64,000 nt of DNA from DASUPK01 sp963815665. Lineage in GTDB: Bacteria > Actinomycetota > Thermoleophilia > Solirubrobacterales > 70-9. Below are positions 25,531 through 34,401 of this stretch, piece after piece. The number at the start of each line of letters is the position of its first letter. The stretch's first letter is position 1. The notes under the pieces were generated by a model. That model saw nothing but the letters and a program-made list of their open reading frames with translations, did not search any database and was not told the DNA's origin. Where the stretch lies: the NCBI GenBank assembly GCA_963815665.1, contig CAWFHN010000006.1, positions 372,001 to 436,000 of the forward strand, given 5' to 3'. The translations under genes and the position numbers were made by a program.

Positions 25531-25992
25531 TTACACGGGCAGCCCGACCGACTCCAGCGCCGCGGAGATCTCGGAGTAGGCGGTGAAGCTGGCGACCTTG
25601 CGGTCGCGCTGCTCGAGCACGTGCGCGAGCGGCACGTCCAGATCGTCGCCGCTCTCCTTCTCGGTGATCTGGAGCCGGCCGAGCACCACCCAGCGGCCGT
25701 CGGCCGCCGAGCGGAGGCCCTCGGGCTTGAAGCTGTCCGACTCGAAGAGCTTCTCCATGTCGCCGCGCCACTTCTGAAACCCCCGCAGACCCTTGTAGAC
25801 CTTGGCGTCGATGAAGACGGTCTCCATGCGGATCTGGAAGTCGGGGTGGAGCATTGCCTCCAGGTCCGCCCCACCGCGGTCGAACTCGTCGTAGATCCGC
25901 CTGACGGCGTCCAGCGCCGAGCCGGTATCGGCTTCCTCCATCGCCGCGTTGAATTGACGTTCGAGCGTCTCGACGTCGTGCTGGTCGTACAT
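25531..25992 (-). CDS. NTF2-like (SnoaL-type) protein
   Basis: ATG at 25992 behind GAGGA, 153 residues; a longer start at 26037 is possible. The pattern is that of NTF2-like small folds: helix LERQFNAAMEEADTGSALDAVRRIYDEF, then LEAMLHPDFQIRMETVFIDAKVYKGLRGFQKWRGDME, then beta strands WVVLGRLQITEKESGDDLDVPLAHVLEQRDRKVASFTAY. Such proteins bind or isomerise small molecules; no catalytic residue can be assigned. It is divergent from the GGDEF-EAL gene by 95 bases. Confidence 0.75.
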   Translation of the reverse strand: MYDQHDVETLERQFNAAMEEADTGSALDAVRRIYDEFDRGGADLEAMLHPDFQIRMETVFIDAKVYKGLRGFQKWRGDMEKLFESDSFKPEGLRSAADGRWVVLGRLQITEKESGDDLDVPLAHVLEQRDRKVASFTAYSEISAALESVGLPV

Positions 25993-26087
25993 ATGATGGT
26001 CCTCAGTATCTCCCCAGTAGTGCGGATGACGCGGCACGGCCGCTCGGGGAAGCTATCGGAGCCATCGCTGAGGCAACTTCCAGCGCG

Positions 26088-28496
26088 ATGAGGGAGAGAG
26101 CGCCGGCGGGGGCCGGCGACGTCGCCGAGCAGGAAATCCAGAGCCGCCTCGCCTCGGTCAAGGTCGGCCTCTGGCTCTCGGCGGTGGTCTGCGTCGGCAG
26201 CGCGCTCTACGCGGTCGAGACGTGGGACCGCCCCAATCGCCTCCTCATCCTCGCCACGATCTCGCTGGGCCTGATGAGCGCGCCGCTCGTGCACGCACTG
26301 CCCTGGGAGCGGATCGTCCGCAGCCGCCACCGCGAGGCCATCTTCGCGGCCTGGTCGTTTGCGGACATCCTCTTGATCGCGATCATCGCCGGGCTGGACG
26401 GCGGGTCCAACAGCGCGTACATGCTGCTGCTCGTCCTGCCGTTCCTGTTCGCCGCCCTCTCCTACCCGCCGCCGACGATCGCCGCGGTCGGCGTGTCCGC
26501 CCTGATCGCCTTCTTCGTGGTCGGATTCGGGGTCGGCGGCGGCTTCCCCCTCTCCGGCTTCGGGCTGTTCGCGGGCGCCTGCGTGGCCCTGCTCGCGGCC
26601 TGGGAGGCCCGGAACCAGGCGAGTGGACGGCGCAAGCTGGCGGAGACGGCCGGCGCGCTGTCGCGAAGCGAGAAATCGAGCCGGCTGCAGGCGCGCCAGC
26701 AGCGAGAGGTCGCCCGCTTCGGCCAGCTGGCGATCCAGGGGACCGGAATCGACGAGCTGGGTCAGGAGGCGAGCCGGATCCTGACGACGGTCCTCGGCAT
26801 CGACTACGGCGGCGTGCTGAAGCTGCTGCCAGGGGACGAGGGACTGCTCCTGGTCGCCGCCGTCGGCTTGCCCGAGGAGCTGATCGGCAACGCCCGAGTC
26901 CCGGCCGGCTATCGCTCCCAGTCGGGGTACGCACTCGCCACGGGGATGTCGATCGTCGTCAACGACTGGCGCACGGAGACGCGCTTCCAGCAGTCGGACC
27001 TCCAGAGCGAGCAGGCAATGCGGAGCGCGGCGATCATCCTGATCAAGGGAAAGGGCCAGCCGTATGGCGTGATCGGGGCCGGCTCACGGAAGCAGCACGA
27101 CTTCTCCCAGGAGGACGTCAACTTCATGCAGGCGATCGCCAACGTCCTCGCCAACGCGATCGAGCGGCGATCGGCGGAGCAGCGGACCCAGCACGAGGCG
27201 CTCCACGATCCGCTCACCGGCCTGCCGAACCGCAACCTCTTCCTCGATCGGCTTCAGCACGCCCTCTCCGTCGCCGCCCGTCGCGGGACCTCGATCTCGG
27301 TCCTCTTCCTCGATCTGGATCAGTTCAAGGTCGTCAACGACAGCCTCGGGCACGCCGCCGGGGACGAGCTCCTGGCCGCCGTCGCGCCGAGAATCGAAGG
27401 GGCGCTGCGACCGGGCGACACGGTGGCCCGCTTCGGCGGAGACGAGTTCGCGGTGCTCGCGGAGGACGTCGGCAACGAGCACGGGGCCACGCGGATCGCC
27501 GAGCGGATCGCGGAGGCGCTCGCCCGCCCATTCATCCTGCGCGAGCGTGAGCACTTCGTCAGCGCCAGCATCGGGATCTCGATCGGCGAGGGGACGGAGG
27601 CGCCCGAGGCGCTCATCCGCGATGCGGACTCCGCCCTCTACCGCGCCAAGGAGCACGGCCGCGGCGGCTACGAGATCTTCGACGAGGTCATGCGCTCCCG
27701 CGTGATCGAGCACATGCAGATCGAGAACGACCTCCGGCGCGCGCTCCAGCACGAGGAGCTCGACCTCCACTACCAGCCCGTGGTCAGGCTCGGCGACGGC
27801 TCGGTCGTCGCCATGGAGGCGCTGCTGCGCTGGAACCACCCGGAGCGCGGGCTGGTCGGCCCGCTCGCCTTCATCCCCGTCGCCGAGGAGTCGCGCCTGA
27901 TCGTGCCGATCGGGCGCTGGGTGATCGAGCAGGCCTGCCGCCAGGCGGCGCTCTGGCAGCAGCTCAAGCCCGACTCCGCACCGGTGTCGGTGGCCATCAA
28001 CCTCTCCGCGCGGCAGATCGCGGACCCGGACCTGCTGTCGCACCTCGAGGGCTCCATCCGCGCGAACCGAATCGATCCATCGACGGTCTGGCTGGAGCTC
28101 ACTGAGAGCACCCTGCTCGACGAGACCTCATTGGTGGAGCGAACCCTCGAGGCGCTCAAGGGCCTGGGCGTGCGCCTGGTGCTCGACGACTTCGGCGTCG
28201 GCTTCTCGTCGCTCGGCTACCTGAAGCGCCTGCCGCTCTCGATGATCAAGCTCGATCGCTCCTTCGTGGAGAACCTCGCCGACAGCTCACACGATGCCGC
28301 GATCGTCCGGGCCGTCAGCGAGATGGCCGTCACGATGGACATCGGCGTCGTCGCCGAGGGCGTCGAGACCGAGGATCAGGTGCTAATGGCGAGCGCGCTG
28401 GGCTGCGGTTACGCCCAGGGCTTCCACTTCGCCGAGCCTGTCCCCGCGGAGCACATCGAGCCGCTGCTGGAGCGGCCGATGCACGCGATCAGCTGA
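26088..28496 (+). CDS. Membrane GAF-GGDEF-EAL protein (cyclic di-GMP turnover)
   Basis: A protein of 802 residues. Five or six N-terminal helices (to about residue 180) form a membrane sensor. A GAF domain follows (FGQLAIQGTGIDELGQEASRI..VVNDWRTETRFQQSD), then a GGDEF domain with intact FGGDEF (450-454) and an EAL domain with MEALLRW (577-579), ELTEST and DDFGVGFSSLGYL. Catalytic residues of both the cyclase and the phosphodiesterase look complete, so the net activity is unpredictable. It is the first of three tightly packed signalling genes. Confidence 0.93.
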   Translation: MRERAPAGAGDVAEQEIQSRLASVKVGLWLSAVVCVGSALYAVETWDRPNRLLILATISLGLMSAPLVHALPWERIVRSRHREAIFAAWSFADILLIAIIAGLDGGSNSAYMLLLVLPFLFAALSYPPPTIAAVGVSALIAFFVVGFGVGGGFPLSGFGLFAGACVALLAAWEARNQASGRRKLAETAGALSRSEKSSRLQARQQREVARFGQLAIQGTGIDELGQEASRILTTVLGIDYGGVLKLLPGDEGLLLVAAVGLPEELIGNARVPAGYRSQSGYALATGMSIVVNDWRTETRFQQSDLQSEQAMRSAAIILIKGKGQPYGVIGAGSRKQHDFSQEDVNFMQAIANVLANAIERRSAEQRTQHEALHDPLTGLPNRNLFLDRLQHALSVAARRGTSISVLFLDLDQFKVVNDSLGHAAGDELLAAVAPRIEGALRPGDTVARFGGDEFAVLAEDVGNEHGATRIAERIAEALARPFILREREHFVSASIGISIGEGTEAPEALIRDADSALYRAKEHGRGGYEIFDEVMRSRVIEHMQIENDLRRALQHEELDLHYQPVVRLGDGSVVAMEALLRWNHPERGLVGPLAFIPVAEESRLIVPIGRWVIEQACRQAALWQQLKPDSAPVSVAINLSARQIADPDLLSHLEGSIRANRIDPSTVWLELTESTLLDETSLVERTLEALKGLGVRLVLDDFGVGFSSLGYLKRLPLSMIKLDRSFVENLADSSHDAAIVRAVSEMAVTMDIGVVAEGVETEDQVLMASALGCGYAQGFHFAEPVPAEHIEPLLERPMHAIS

Positions 28497-28541
28497 TGCG
28501 GTAGATAGCATGTGACTACCTCAGTTGTCCGAGGGGGACGC

Positions 28542-28922
28542 ATGTCGGCAACTCCAAGCGCAGACATTCCGCAGTTCGAGATCACCTCGGGGCAAGGTCC
28601 GGACGACGTCTACGTCGTCCGCGTCACGGGCGAGGTCGACATGTCCCACGAGGAGGAGCTGCGCGGCGAGCTCCGAACGGCCGTTGCCGCCAAGCCCAAG
28701 GGCATCGTGGTCGACCTGACCGAGTGCGAGTTCATCGATTCCAGCGGCATTCGCGCGCTACTCCTCTCGCGAGAGGCCCAGCATCCCGAGGAGGGATCCG
28801 AGCGCCTCGCGGTTGCCGCGTCCACCGAGCAGATCCTCCGGATCCTCTCCGTGATGGGACTGGACCGGGTGATTCCGATCCGCGCCACCGTCGACGAAGC
28901 CTCCGCGGCACTCACCGGCTGA
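28542..28922 (+). CDS. STAS-domain anti-sigma-factor antagonist
   Basis: The ATG at 28542 was chosen because GAGGGGGAC precedes it; 126 residues. The STAS fold is clear: VYVVRVTGEVDMSHEEELRGEL, then the phospho-site motif DLTECEFIDSSGIRALL with Ser67/Ser68. SpoIIAA/RsbV-like proteins bind an anti-sigma kinase when that serine is unphosphorylated. No kinase gene is nearby, so its partner must be elsewhere. It sits between a GGDEF-EAL gene and a cNMP-CBS-DUF294 gene, 8 bases from the latter. Confidence 0.9.
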   Translation: MSATPSADIPQFEITSGQGPDDVYVVRVTGEVDMSHEEELRGELRTAVAAKPKGIVVDLTECEFIDSSGIRALLLSREAQHPEEGSERLAVAASTEQILRILSVMGLDRVIPIRATVDEASAALTG

Positions 28923-28930
28923 CCTAGCGA

Positions 28931-30730
28931 ATGCACGACATCGCCGAGTTCCTGGGGGGGCGAGATCCCTTCAGCGGGCTCGATGAGGCTGCACTGGCGC
29001 GACTTTCCTCCCAGGCTGAGGTGGAGTTCTTCGCCGCGGGCAGCCCCATCCGCTCTGAGGGCGAGACGCCCGGAGAGCTGGTCAGGGTGGTCCGTCGGGG
29101 AGCCATCGAGCTTCTCGAGGACGGCCACACGGTCGATCTGATCGAGGAGGGCGAGCTCGTCGGGCAGGCCTCCGGGATCTCGGGCCGACCCGCACCCCTC
29201 GACGCGCGTGCGGCCGAGGACTCATTGACGTACGCGCTCCCCGCCTCGCAGGTGGGGCCGCTTCTCGTCGGCGCGCGACCCCCGCGGGGGAATGGCGATG
29301 AGCTCCTCACCGCCCCCGCCTCCACCCTGGCCGGCGGCCCGGTCCTCGTCATCGGACCCGGAGCCTCGCTCCGCGATGCGGCCCAGGCGATGGACGCGCG
29401 AGGCACCAGCGCGGCCCTGATCCGAGATGGCGATCGCACGCTGGGCATCCTCACCGACCGGGACCTGCGCTCACGGGTGGTCGCAAAGGAAGTCGGCGCG
29501 GACGCGCCCGTCACCGAAGCCATGAGCACTCCGGTGATCTCGGCAAGCCCCGAGACGACGGGCTGGGAATTGATGCTGACCATGCTCGAGCACGACGTCC
29601 ACCACGTGCCGGTCACGGATCGGTCGGAGGTGCTGGGGATCGTCGCCAGCTCCGACCTGCTTGGTGTCAACCGAGGCGACTCGTTCGCCCTGCGGCGCAG
29701 GATCTCGCAGGCGGAGAGCATGGAGCGGCTCGAGGAGGAGGCCTCATCCCTCCCGGCCACGGTTGTCGCGCTGCACAGGGAGCAAGCCGGCCAGGCCAGG
29801 ATCAGCGAGGCGATCTCGACGGTCGCCGATGCCCTCGTCCGGCGAGCGATCGACCTGCAGAGGGACGCACTTGGCGAGCCGCCGGCGACCTTCGCCTGGC
29901 TCGCCCTCGGCAGTCATGGCCGGCGGGAACCGGTCCTGTCGTCGGATGTCGACTCCGGCATGGCCTGGCAGGATCAGAACGGGGCGCCCGCCTCGCGCAA
30001 TCCGGTCGGCGAATACATGCGCGCCGTCGCCGACGGGGTCGGCGACTGCATGCGCCGCGTCGGCTGGCGCCTTGACCCACATGGGGTCACGGCATCCGGC
30101 GCCTTCTCGGCAAGCTCGATCGAGGAGTGGGGAACGGCAATCCACGACTGGCTCTCCCGGCGGGTGGACGAGCGCATCGCCCTCGTCATCTCGATCACGA
30201 TTGACGCCCGGGTCGTCGCCGGCTCACCTGACCTCGATCCGCGGCGGTTTCTCTGGGAGGCATCCAATCGCCCCCAGCTCCTCAGGTCGGTGCTGAGATC
30301 CGCGATCGCGACTCGTCCCCCAACCGGGTTCCTGGGCCATCTGGTGGTCGAACACGGCGGTCAGCACCGCGGGACGCTGGACATCAAGCGCAGAGGCCTC
30401 GGCCCGGTCGTCGACCTGGCGCGTTTCGCGGCCCTGGAGGCAGGGGCCCACAGCACGTCGACGAGCGAGCGCCTGCGCGACGCCGCCGACGCCGGCACTC
30501 TCGATGGCGAGCAGGCGAGATCGCTCCAGCACGCTTACGAGCTGTTTGCGGACCTGCGACTCGAGCATCAGGTCCAACACCTCGAGGATCGCCGCACGCC
30601 GGACAACCAGCTCGACCCGAGGACACTCGACCCCCTCGCAAGGCGTTACCTGCGCGACGCGTTCCGGGAGGTCGCTTCCATACAGCGCACGCTGGCAAGG
30701 AAGCTCGACCTGAACCGGGGACGGATCTGA
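28931..30730 (+). CDS. cNMP-binding / CBS / DUF294 nucleotidyltransferase-like protein
   Basis: A protein of 599 residues. The N-terminus (to about residue 120) is a cyclic-nucleotide-binding-like domain (SSQAEVEFFAAGSPIRSEGETPGELVRVVRRGAIELL). Two CBS motifs follow (AMDARGTSAALIRDGDRTLGILTDRDL; LEHDVHHVPVTDRSEVLGIVASSDLL), then the DUF294 nucleotidyltransferase motif WLALGSHGRREPVLSSDVDSG, where G-S and the Asp pair match the family's metal site, and a DUF294 C-terminal domain. The family looks like GlnD-type signalling transferases. It is followed after 59 bases by a DEDD exonuclease, a frequent pairing. Confidence 0.9.
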   Translation: MHDIAEFLGGRDPFSGLDEAALARLSSQAEVEFFAAGSPIRSEGETPGELVRVVRRGAIELLEDGHTVDLIEEGELVGQASGISGRPAPLDARAAEDSLTYALPASQVGPLLVGARPPRGNGDELLTAPASTLAGGPVLVIGPGASLRDAAQAMDARGTSAALIRDGDRTLGILTDRDLRSRVVAKEVGADAPVTEAMSTPVISASPETTGWELMLTMLEHDVHHVPVTDRSEVLGIVASSDLLGVNRGDSFALRRRISQAESMERLEEEASSLPATVVALHREQAGQARISEAISTVADALVRRAIDLQRDALGEPPATFAWLALGSHGRREPVLSSDVDSGMAWQDQNGAPASRNPVGEYMRAVADGVGDCMRRVGWRLDPHGVTASGAFSASSIEEWGTAIHDWLSRRVDERIALVISITIDARVVAGSPDLDPRRFLWEASNRPQLLRSVLRSAIATRPPTGFLGHLVVEHGGQHRGTLDIKRRGLGPVVDLARFAALEAGAHSTSTSERLRDAADAGTLDGEQARSLQHAYELFADLRLEHQVQHLEDRRTPDNQLDPRTLDPLARRYLRDAFREVASIQRTLARKLDLNRGRI

Positions 30731-30789
30731 GCGAAACACGAACACAGGCGAAGGGGAAGTACCTGAGAGCGCCGTTTCCAGATCCTTCG

Positions 30790-31428
30790 ATGCCGTGGCG
30801 GGATGCGACCTACAGCGTGGTCGATCTCGAGCTCACCGGTCTCGACCCGGCGACCGACGAGATCATCTCCTTCGCCGCCGTGCCGGTGGTGGGCGGCAAG
30901 ATCAGGCCTGGCGATTGCCGCTCTCGCATCGTCAGGCCCCGCCGGATGCCCGAGCCCGAGACCATCCGGATCCACGGGCTTCGCCGAGCCGACCTGGAGT
31001 CCGCGCCGCCTCTCGACCAGGTCCTCGACGAGCTGATCGAGGCGCTGACGGGAAGCGTCCTGGTCGCGCACGTGGCTGCAATCGAGGAGGGCTTCGTTCG
31101 GCGAGCGCTCGAGTCAAGTGGCCTTCCCCTGCGAAATCCGGTCGTCGACACCGCGGCGCTCGCGGTTGCGCTGAGCAGCCGGCGACTCGGCCCGCTGGCC
31201 CGCATCTGGCGTCGGCTCTCCGGCGCCGGGGCTCGCCGGCCCGGGCTCTCCGAGCTGGCGCGCTCGCTCGGCCTTCCCGTCCACCGGCCGCATCATGCGG
31301 ATGGCGACGCCCTGACCACCGCGCAGGTCTTTCTCGCGCTCGCCACCCACCTGAATCGGATCGAGCCTCTGACGGTGGGTTCGCTCGTGACCCTGTCGGG
31401 ATCGGATGGCTCATGTGCGTCCGACTGA
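30790..31428 (+). CDS. DEDD-type 3'-5' exonuclease (DnaQ-like)
   Basis: A protein of 212 residues with the exonuclease fold. Motif I is VVDLELTGLD (Asp and Glu metal ligands) and motif III HRPHHADGDALTTA, a histidine followed by an aspartate as in the DEDDh group. Motif II reads LVAHVAAIEEGFV; by spacing, the expected aspartate is glutamate and the usual asparagine is valine. This may be normal for the subfamily found beside DUF294 genes. It presumably acts on a nucleic acid or on signalling nucleotides with the upstream protein. Confidence 0.85.
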   Translation: MPWRDATYSVVDLELTGLDPATDEIISFAAVPVVGGKIRPGDCRSRIVRPRRMPEPETIRIHGLRRADLESAPPLDQVLDELIEALTGSVLVAHVAAIEEGFVRRALESSGLPLRNPVVDTAALAVALSSRRLGPLARIWRRLSGAGARRPGLSELARSLGLPVHRPHHADGDALTTAQVFLALATHLNRIEPLTVGSLVTLSGSDGSCASD

Positions 31429-31452
31429 ACGGGAGTACCGTAAAGAGCAGTG

Positions 31453-31941
31453 ATGGCCATCACCGTTCCGCAGCTCCTGGCCGCACTCCCGATCCGCGAG
31501 CAGCCCAGCCCCTCGCCGAGCACCGCGGTGCCGGAATGGCTTGCCTTCAGCATCGGCCTGGGGATCGGTCTACTGCTGCTCGCCGCGATGGTGCTGGTCG
31601 ATCGCCGTCGCAAGCGACGCGGACCGTCCGCTGAAACCCGCGCCTGGTCTGCGATGGACCGGCTCTGCCGCGAGGGATGGACCGCCCAGCTCACGCTCTA
31701 CGGCGGCCACGCCAAACTGCCGGACGATGCCCCCACGGTCGAGGGTGTGCGGGTTCGGGTCGACTGGGCCGAGCTGAGCCGGGGCGAGTACAGCGACCGG
31801 GAGGTCGCCGTGGCCCGCCGCTTCTGGTCGAGAAGCGTTGCCGCAGCGCTCGCGGAGATGGTCCGGGACCGGAACGTGGATCACCAGCTCGAGGAGATCG
31901 AACGCTCATACGCCGGGCGGGAGCATCCGGACCCTGAATGA
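31453..31941 (+). CDS. Single-pass membrane protein, unknown function
   Basis: An ATG at 31453 or the GTG at 31450 gives about 162 residues. A proline-rich leader precedes one strong helix (WLAFSIGLGIGLLLLAAMVLV) and a basic stop-transfer (DRRRKRRG). The cytoplasmic part is a small helical domain (AWSAMDRLCREGWTAQLTLYGG..) with a motif rich in Arg and Glu near the end. It is followed by a strong terminator, so it ends this transcription unit. No family assigned. Confidence 0.6.
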   Translation: MAITVPQLLAALPIREQPSPSPSTAVPEWLAFSIGLGIGLLLLAAMVLVDRRRKRRGPSAETRAWSAMDRLCREGWTAQLTLYGGHAKLPDDAPTVEGVRVRVDWAELSRGEYSDREVAVARRFWSRSVAAALAEMVRDRNVDHQLEEIERSYAGREHPDPE

Positions 31942-31970
31942 CGAGGGGCCGGCGCATTGCCGGCCCCTCG
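31942..31970. terminator. Strong hairpin terminator
   Basis: A perfect 11-bp stem CGAGGGGCCGG (31942-31952) and CCGGCCCCTCG (31960-31970) with a 7-base loop. It starts directly after the stop of the + strand gene and precedes the tail of the - strand permease, so it probably works in both directions. Confidence 0.75.
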
Positions 31971-31993
31971 GACGTCCATATGAGCTTCCCGCG

Positions 31994-33499
31994 CTACTTC
32001 TTCGCCGCCTCCTCCACGCGGGTGTGTCCGTAACCCTCGACCTCGGGGTGGCCGTGCTCGCCCTGCGTCGTCGCAAACTCCTCCTCAGGCGAGAGCACGA
32101 GACGCTTGCGCCCGGCGACGGCAAAGTACGCCATGGCGATCACGTAGAAGATCGCGACCCCGTAGACACCCGGCCTGTAGTCGCCGTTGTCGAGAATCGC
32201 GACCAGCGACGCCAGAGCGATCAGCCCGGCGACGATCGCGCCGGCAATGCCCACCGGGCTGCGATAAGGCCGCTCGATGTGCGGCAGGTTCCGCCGCAAC
32301 AGCACGAACGACGTGCACTGCATGATGTAGCTGATCACGGCGCCGAACACCGCCATGTAGAGCAGCGACGCTCCAACCGTGGTGTCGCCCTTCTTGTAGA
32401 TCACGTACGCGGCGATCCAGCCGATCACCGAGCCGAGCAGCAGCGCGGCCCACGGCGTCTGCCGCTTGGAGGTCGTCACCGAGAGGGCATTCGGGTAGTA
32501 CCCCGCGCGCGAGAGGGAGAAGATGTTCCGCCCGTACGCGAAGATGATCGTGTGGAAGCTGGCCACCAGGCCGGCCACCGCGAGTAACCCGAGCAGCGAC
32601 GCCGAGGTGTTGTCCCCGAAGATCGTCTTCAGCCCGTCAAGCAGCGGCTCCGACGATGTGGAGAGCGGCCCCGTTCCAGGCGCGATACCCGAGCTGAGGA
32701 AGAGGATCAGGACGGCGGTCACGACCAGCGTGCGCAGGCCCCAGTTCGTCGCGTTCGGGATGTCCTTCTTCGGGTCCGCGGATTCCTCCGCGGCAAGGGG
32801 TAACTCCTCGATCGCAAGGTAGAACCAGATCGCGAATGGCAGGGCGTAGAACACTCCCTTGACGCCATCGTGGAACCAGGCGCCGCCGCTGGTGTCGATC
32901 GCGTACCTGGTGAAATCGAGGTTGGGGATTGCGCCGACGAAGAAAACGGCCAGGATCGCCAGCGACGTGAAGCAGATGACCACCGTGAAGCGGAAGCTCG
33001 CCTCCACGCCGACGTAGTTGAGCCCGACGAAGATCGCGTAGAAGATCGCCCACCAGACCGGCTGGGAGAGGCTCAGTCCGATCAGATCGTCGGCGATGGA
33101 GCTCATGTACGCGCCGATCCCGACCACGATCACCGCCGGCGTGATCACATACTCGATCGTCTCCGCGACCCCGGTGGAGAAGCCGCCCCAGGGGCCCATC
33201 GCCGATCGGGCGAACGAATAGGCGCCGCCCGTGTGCGGCAGGGCCGGCGACATCTCCGCGATCGAGTAGCAGAGGCCGAAATACATGACCGTGACGAACC
33301 CGGTGGCCACGAGCAACCCGCCGAATCCATAGGCGAGGCCGAAGTTCCATCCGAAGAAGTCTCCGGAGATAACCGCTGCCACGCCGAGCGCCCAGAGCGA
33401 CCAGACACCCGCATGCCGGCGAAGCTTCCGCTTCTCGAAGTAGTCCTGGTCCGCTTCGCGGTAAGTGACCGCTCCGACCTTTCGCGATCCAGCTTCCAT
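31994..33499 (-). CDS. APC-superfamily permease, ethanolamine-permease-like
   Basis: The ATG at 33499 was chosen behind AAGGAGGATCCG; 501 residues with about twelve helices. Family features: HAGVWSLWALGVAAVISGDFFGWNFGL at helix 1, EMSPALPHTGGAYSFARSAMGPWGGF at helix 3 and YLAIEELPLAAEESADPKKDIP between helices 6 and 7. The helix 1 and 3 patterns recall the ethanolamine permease group of amino acid transporters; the substrate is inferred. It is divergent from a class-I glutamine-amidotransferase hydrolase and may feed the gamma-glutamylation pathway at 41470-45026. Confidence 0.85.
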   Translation of the reverse strand: MEAGSRKVGAVTYREADQDYFEKRKLRRHAGVWSLWALGVAAVISGDFFGWNFGLAYGFGGLLVATGFVTVMYFGLCYSIAEMSPALPHTGGAYSFARSAMGPWGGFSTGVAETIEYVITPAVIVVGIGAYMSSIADDLIGLSLSQPVWWAIFYAIFVGLNYVGVEASFRFTVVICFTSLAILAVFFVGAIPNLDFTRYAIDTSGGAWFHDGVKGVFYALPFAIWFYLAIEELPLAAEESADPKKDIPNATNWGLRTLVVTAVLILFLSSGIAPGTGPLSTSSEPLLDGLKTIFGDNTSASLLGLLAVAGLVASFHTIIFAYGRNIFSLSRAGYYPNALSVTTSKRQTPWAALLLGSVIGWIAAYVIYKKGDTTVGASLLYMAVFGAVISYIMQCTSFVLLRRNLPHIERPYRSPVGIAGAIVAGLIALASLVAILDNGDYRPGVYGVAIFYVIAMAYFAVAGRKRLVLSPEEEFATTQGEHGHPEVEGYGHTRVEEAAKK

Positions 33500-33644
33500 C
33501 GGATCCTCCTTCTCCAACCCCTTGGTGACGGACGCCACGATCCTTTCACGACTGTCAAGGACCCGCTGGACAATTCCCGCGGTCGCGTACGCCACTTTGG
33601 ACATGCCGATCTTCGTAGCCCGCAGGGCATGTAGCTTGGCTCCC

Positions 33645-34358
33645 ATGGCACGCCCACTGGTCGGAGTCTGCGCCGCCGTCGAGCGAGCTCACTTCGGCGC
33701 CTGGAAGGACGAACCGGCCGTGCTGCTGCCGCTCTCCTATGCCAGGGCGATCCACGGCGCCGGCGGGATGATGGCGATGCTGCCGCCGGATCGCCTCGCT
33801 TCGGAGAATCCGGGCGAGCTGCTCGACCGCATGGACGCGCTCGTCCTGGGGGGCGGAGCGGATATCGATCCCGATAGCCACGGCGCCGAGGCACATCCGG
33901 AGACCGTCGGGACCAATCCGGACCGCGACCGCTTCGAGATCGCGCTGACCCGCGGCGCTCTCGAGCGGGGGATCCCGCTGCTGGGCGTCTGCCGAGGGAT
34001 GCAGATCCTGAACATCGCCTGCGGGGGCACGCTCGATCAGCACCTGCCGGACCGCCTGGGCCACGAGCGCCACCGGCCGGTCCCCGGCTCGTGGGCGGAG
34101 CACGACGTGCGAATCGAGCCGGGCTCGCTGGCCGCGCAGGCCGCAGGGACTGAGCACCTCACCGTGAAGAGCCATCACCACCAGGGCGTCGACGCCATTC
34201 CCAAGTCCCTTTCCGCCAGCGGCTGGGCAACGGACGACGAGAGCGTCGAGGCGATCGAATCGAACGATGGGGGCTTCGTGCTGGGCGTCCTCTGGCACCC
34301 CGAGGAGGACGCCGAGGACCGGGTGATCCCCACGCTCGTGGAGCGCGCCTTCACCTAG
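33645..34358 (+). CDS. Gamma-glutamyl-GABA hydrolase-like (class I amidotransferase, C26)
   Basis: ATG at 33645, 237 residues. The active-site elbow GVCRGMQILNIACGGTLDQHLPD (catalytic Cys) and the histidine and glutamate in LGVLWHPEE are intact, as are the segments ALVLGGGADIDP and SHHHQGVD. It is of the PuuD type, which cleaves gamma-glutamyl amides to release the amine product. Together with a glutamine-synthetase-like ligase and aldehyde dehydrogenase encoded 7 kb away, it suggests a gamma-glutamylated amine route. Divergent from the permease. Confidence 0.88.
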   Translation: MARPLVGVCAAVERAHFGAWKDEPAVLLPLSYARAIHGAGGMMAMLPPDRLASENPGELLDRMDALVLGGGADIDPDSHGAEAHPETVGTNPDRDRFEIALTRGALERGIPLLGVCRGMQILNIACGGTLDQHLPDRLGHERHRPVPGSWAEHDVRIEPGSLAAQAAGTEHLTVKSHHHQGVDAIPKSLSASGWATDDESVEAIESNDGGFVLGVLWHPEEDAEDRVIPTLVERAFT

Positions 34359-34401
34359 GCGAAGCCGCGCCTGCCCCCGGCGTATCCTCGGCAGGGCTGT
34401 C

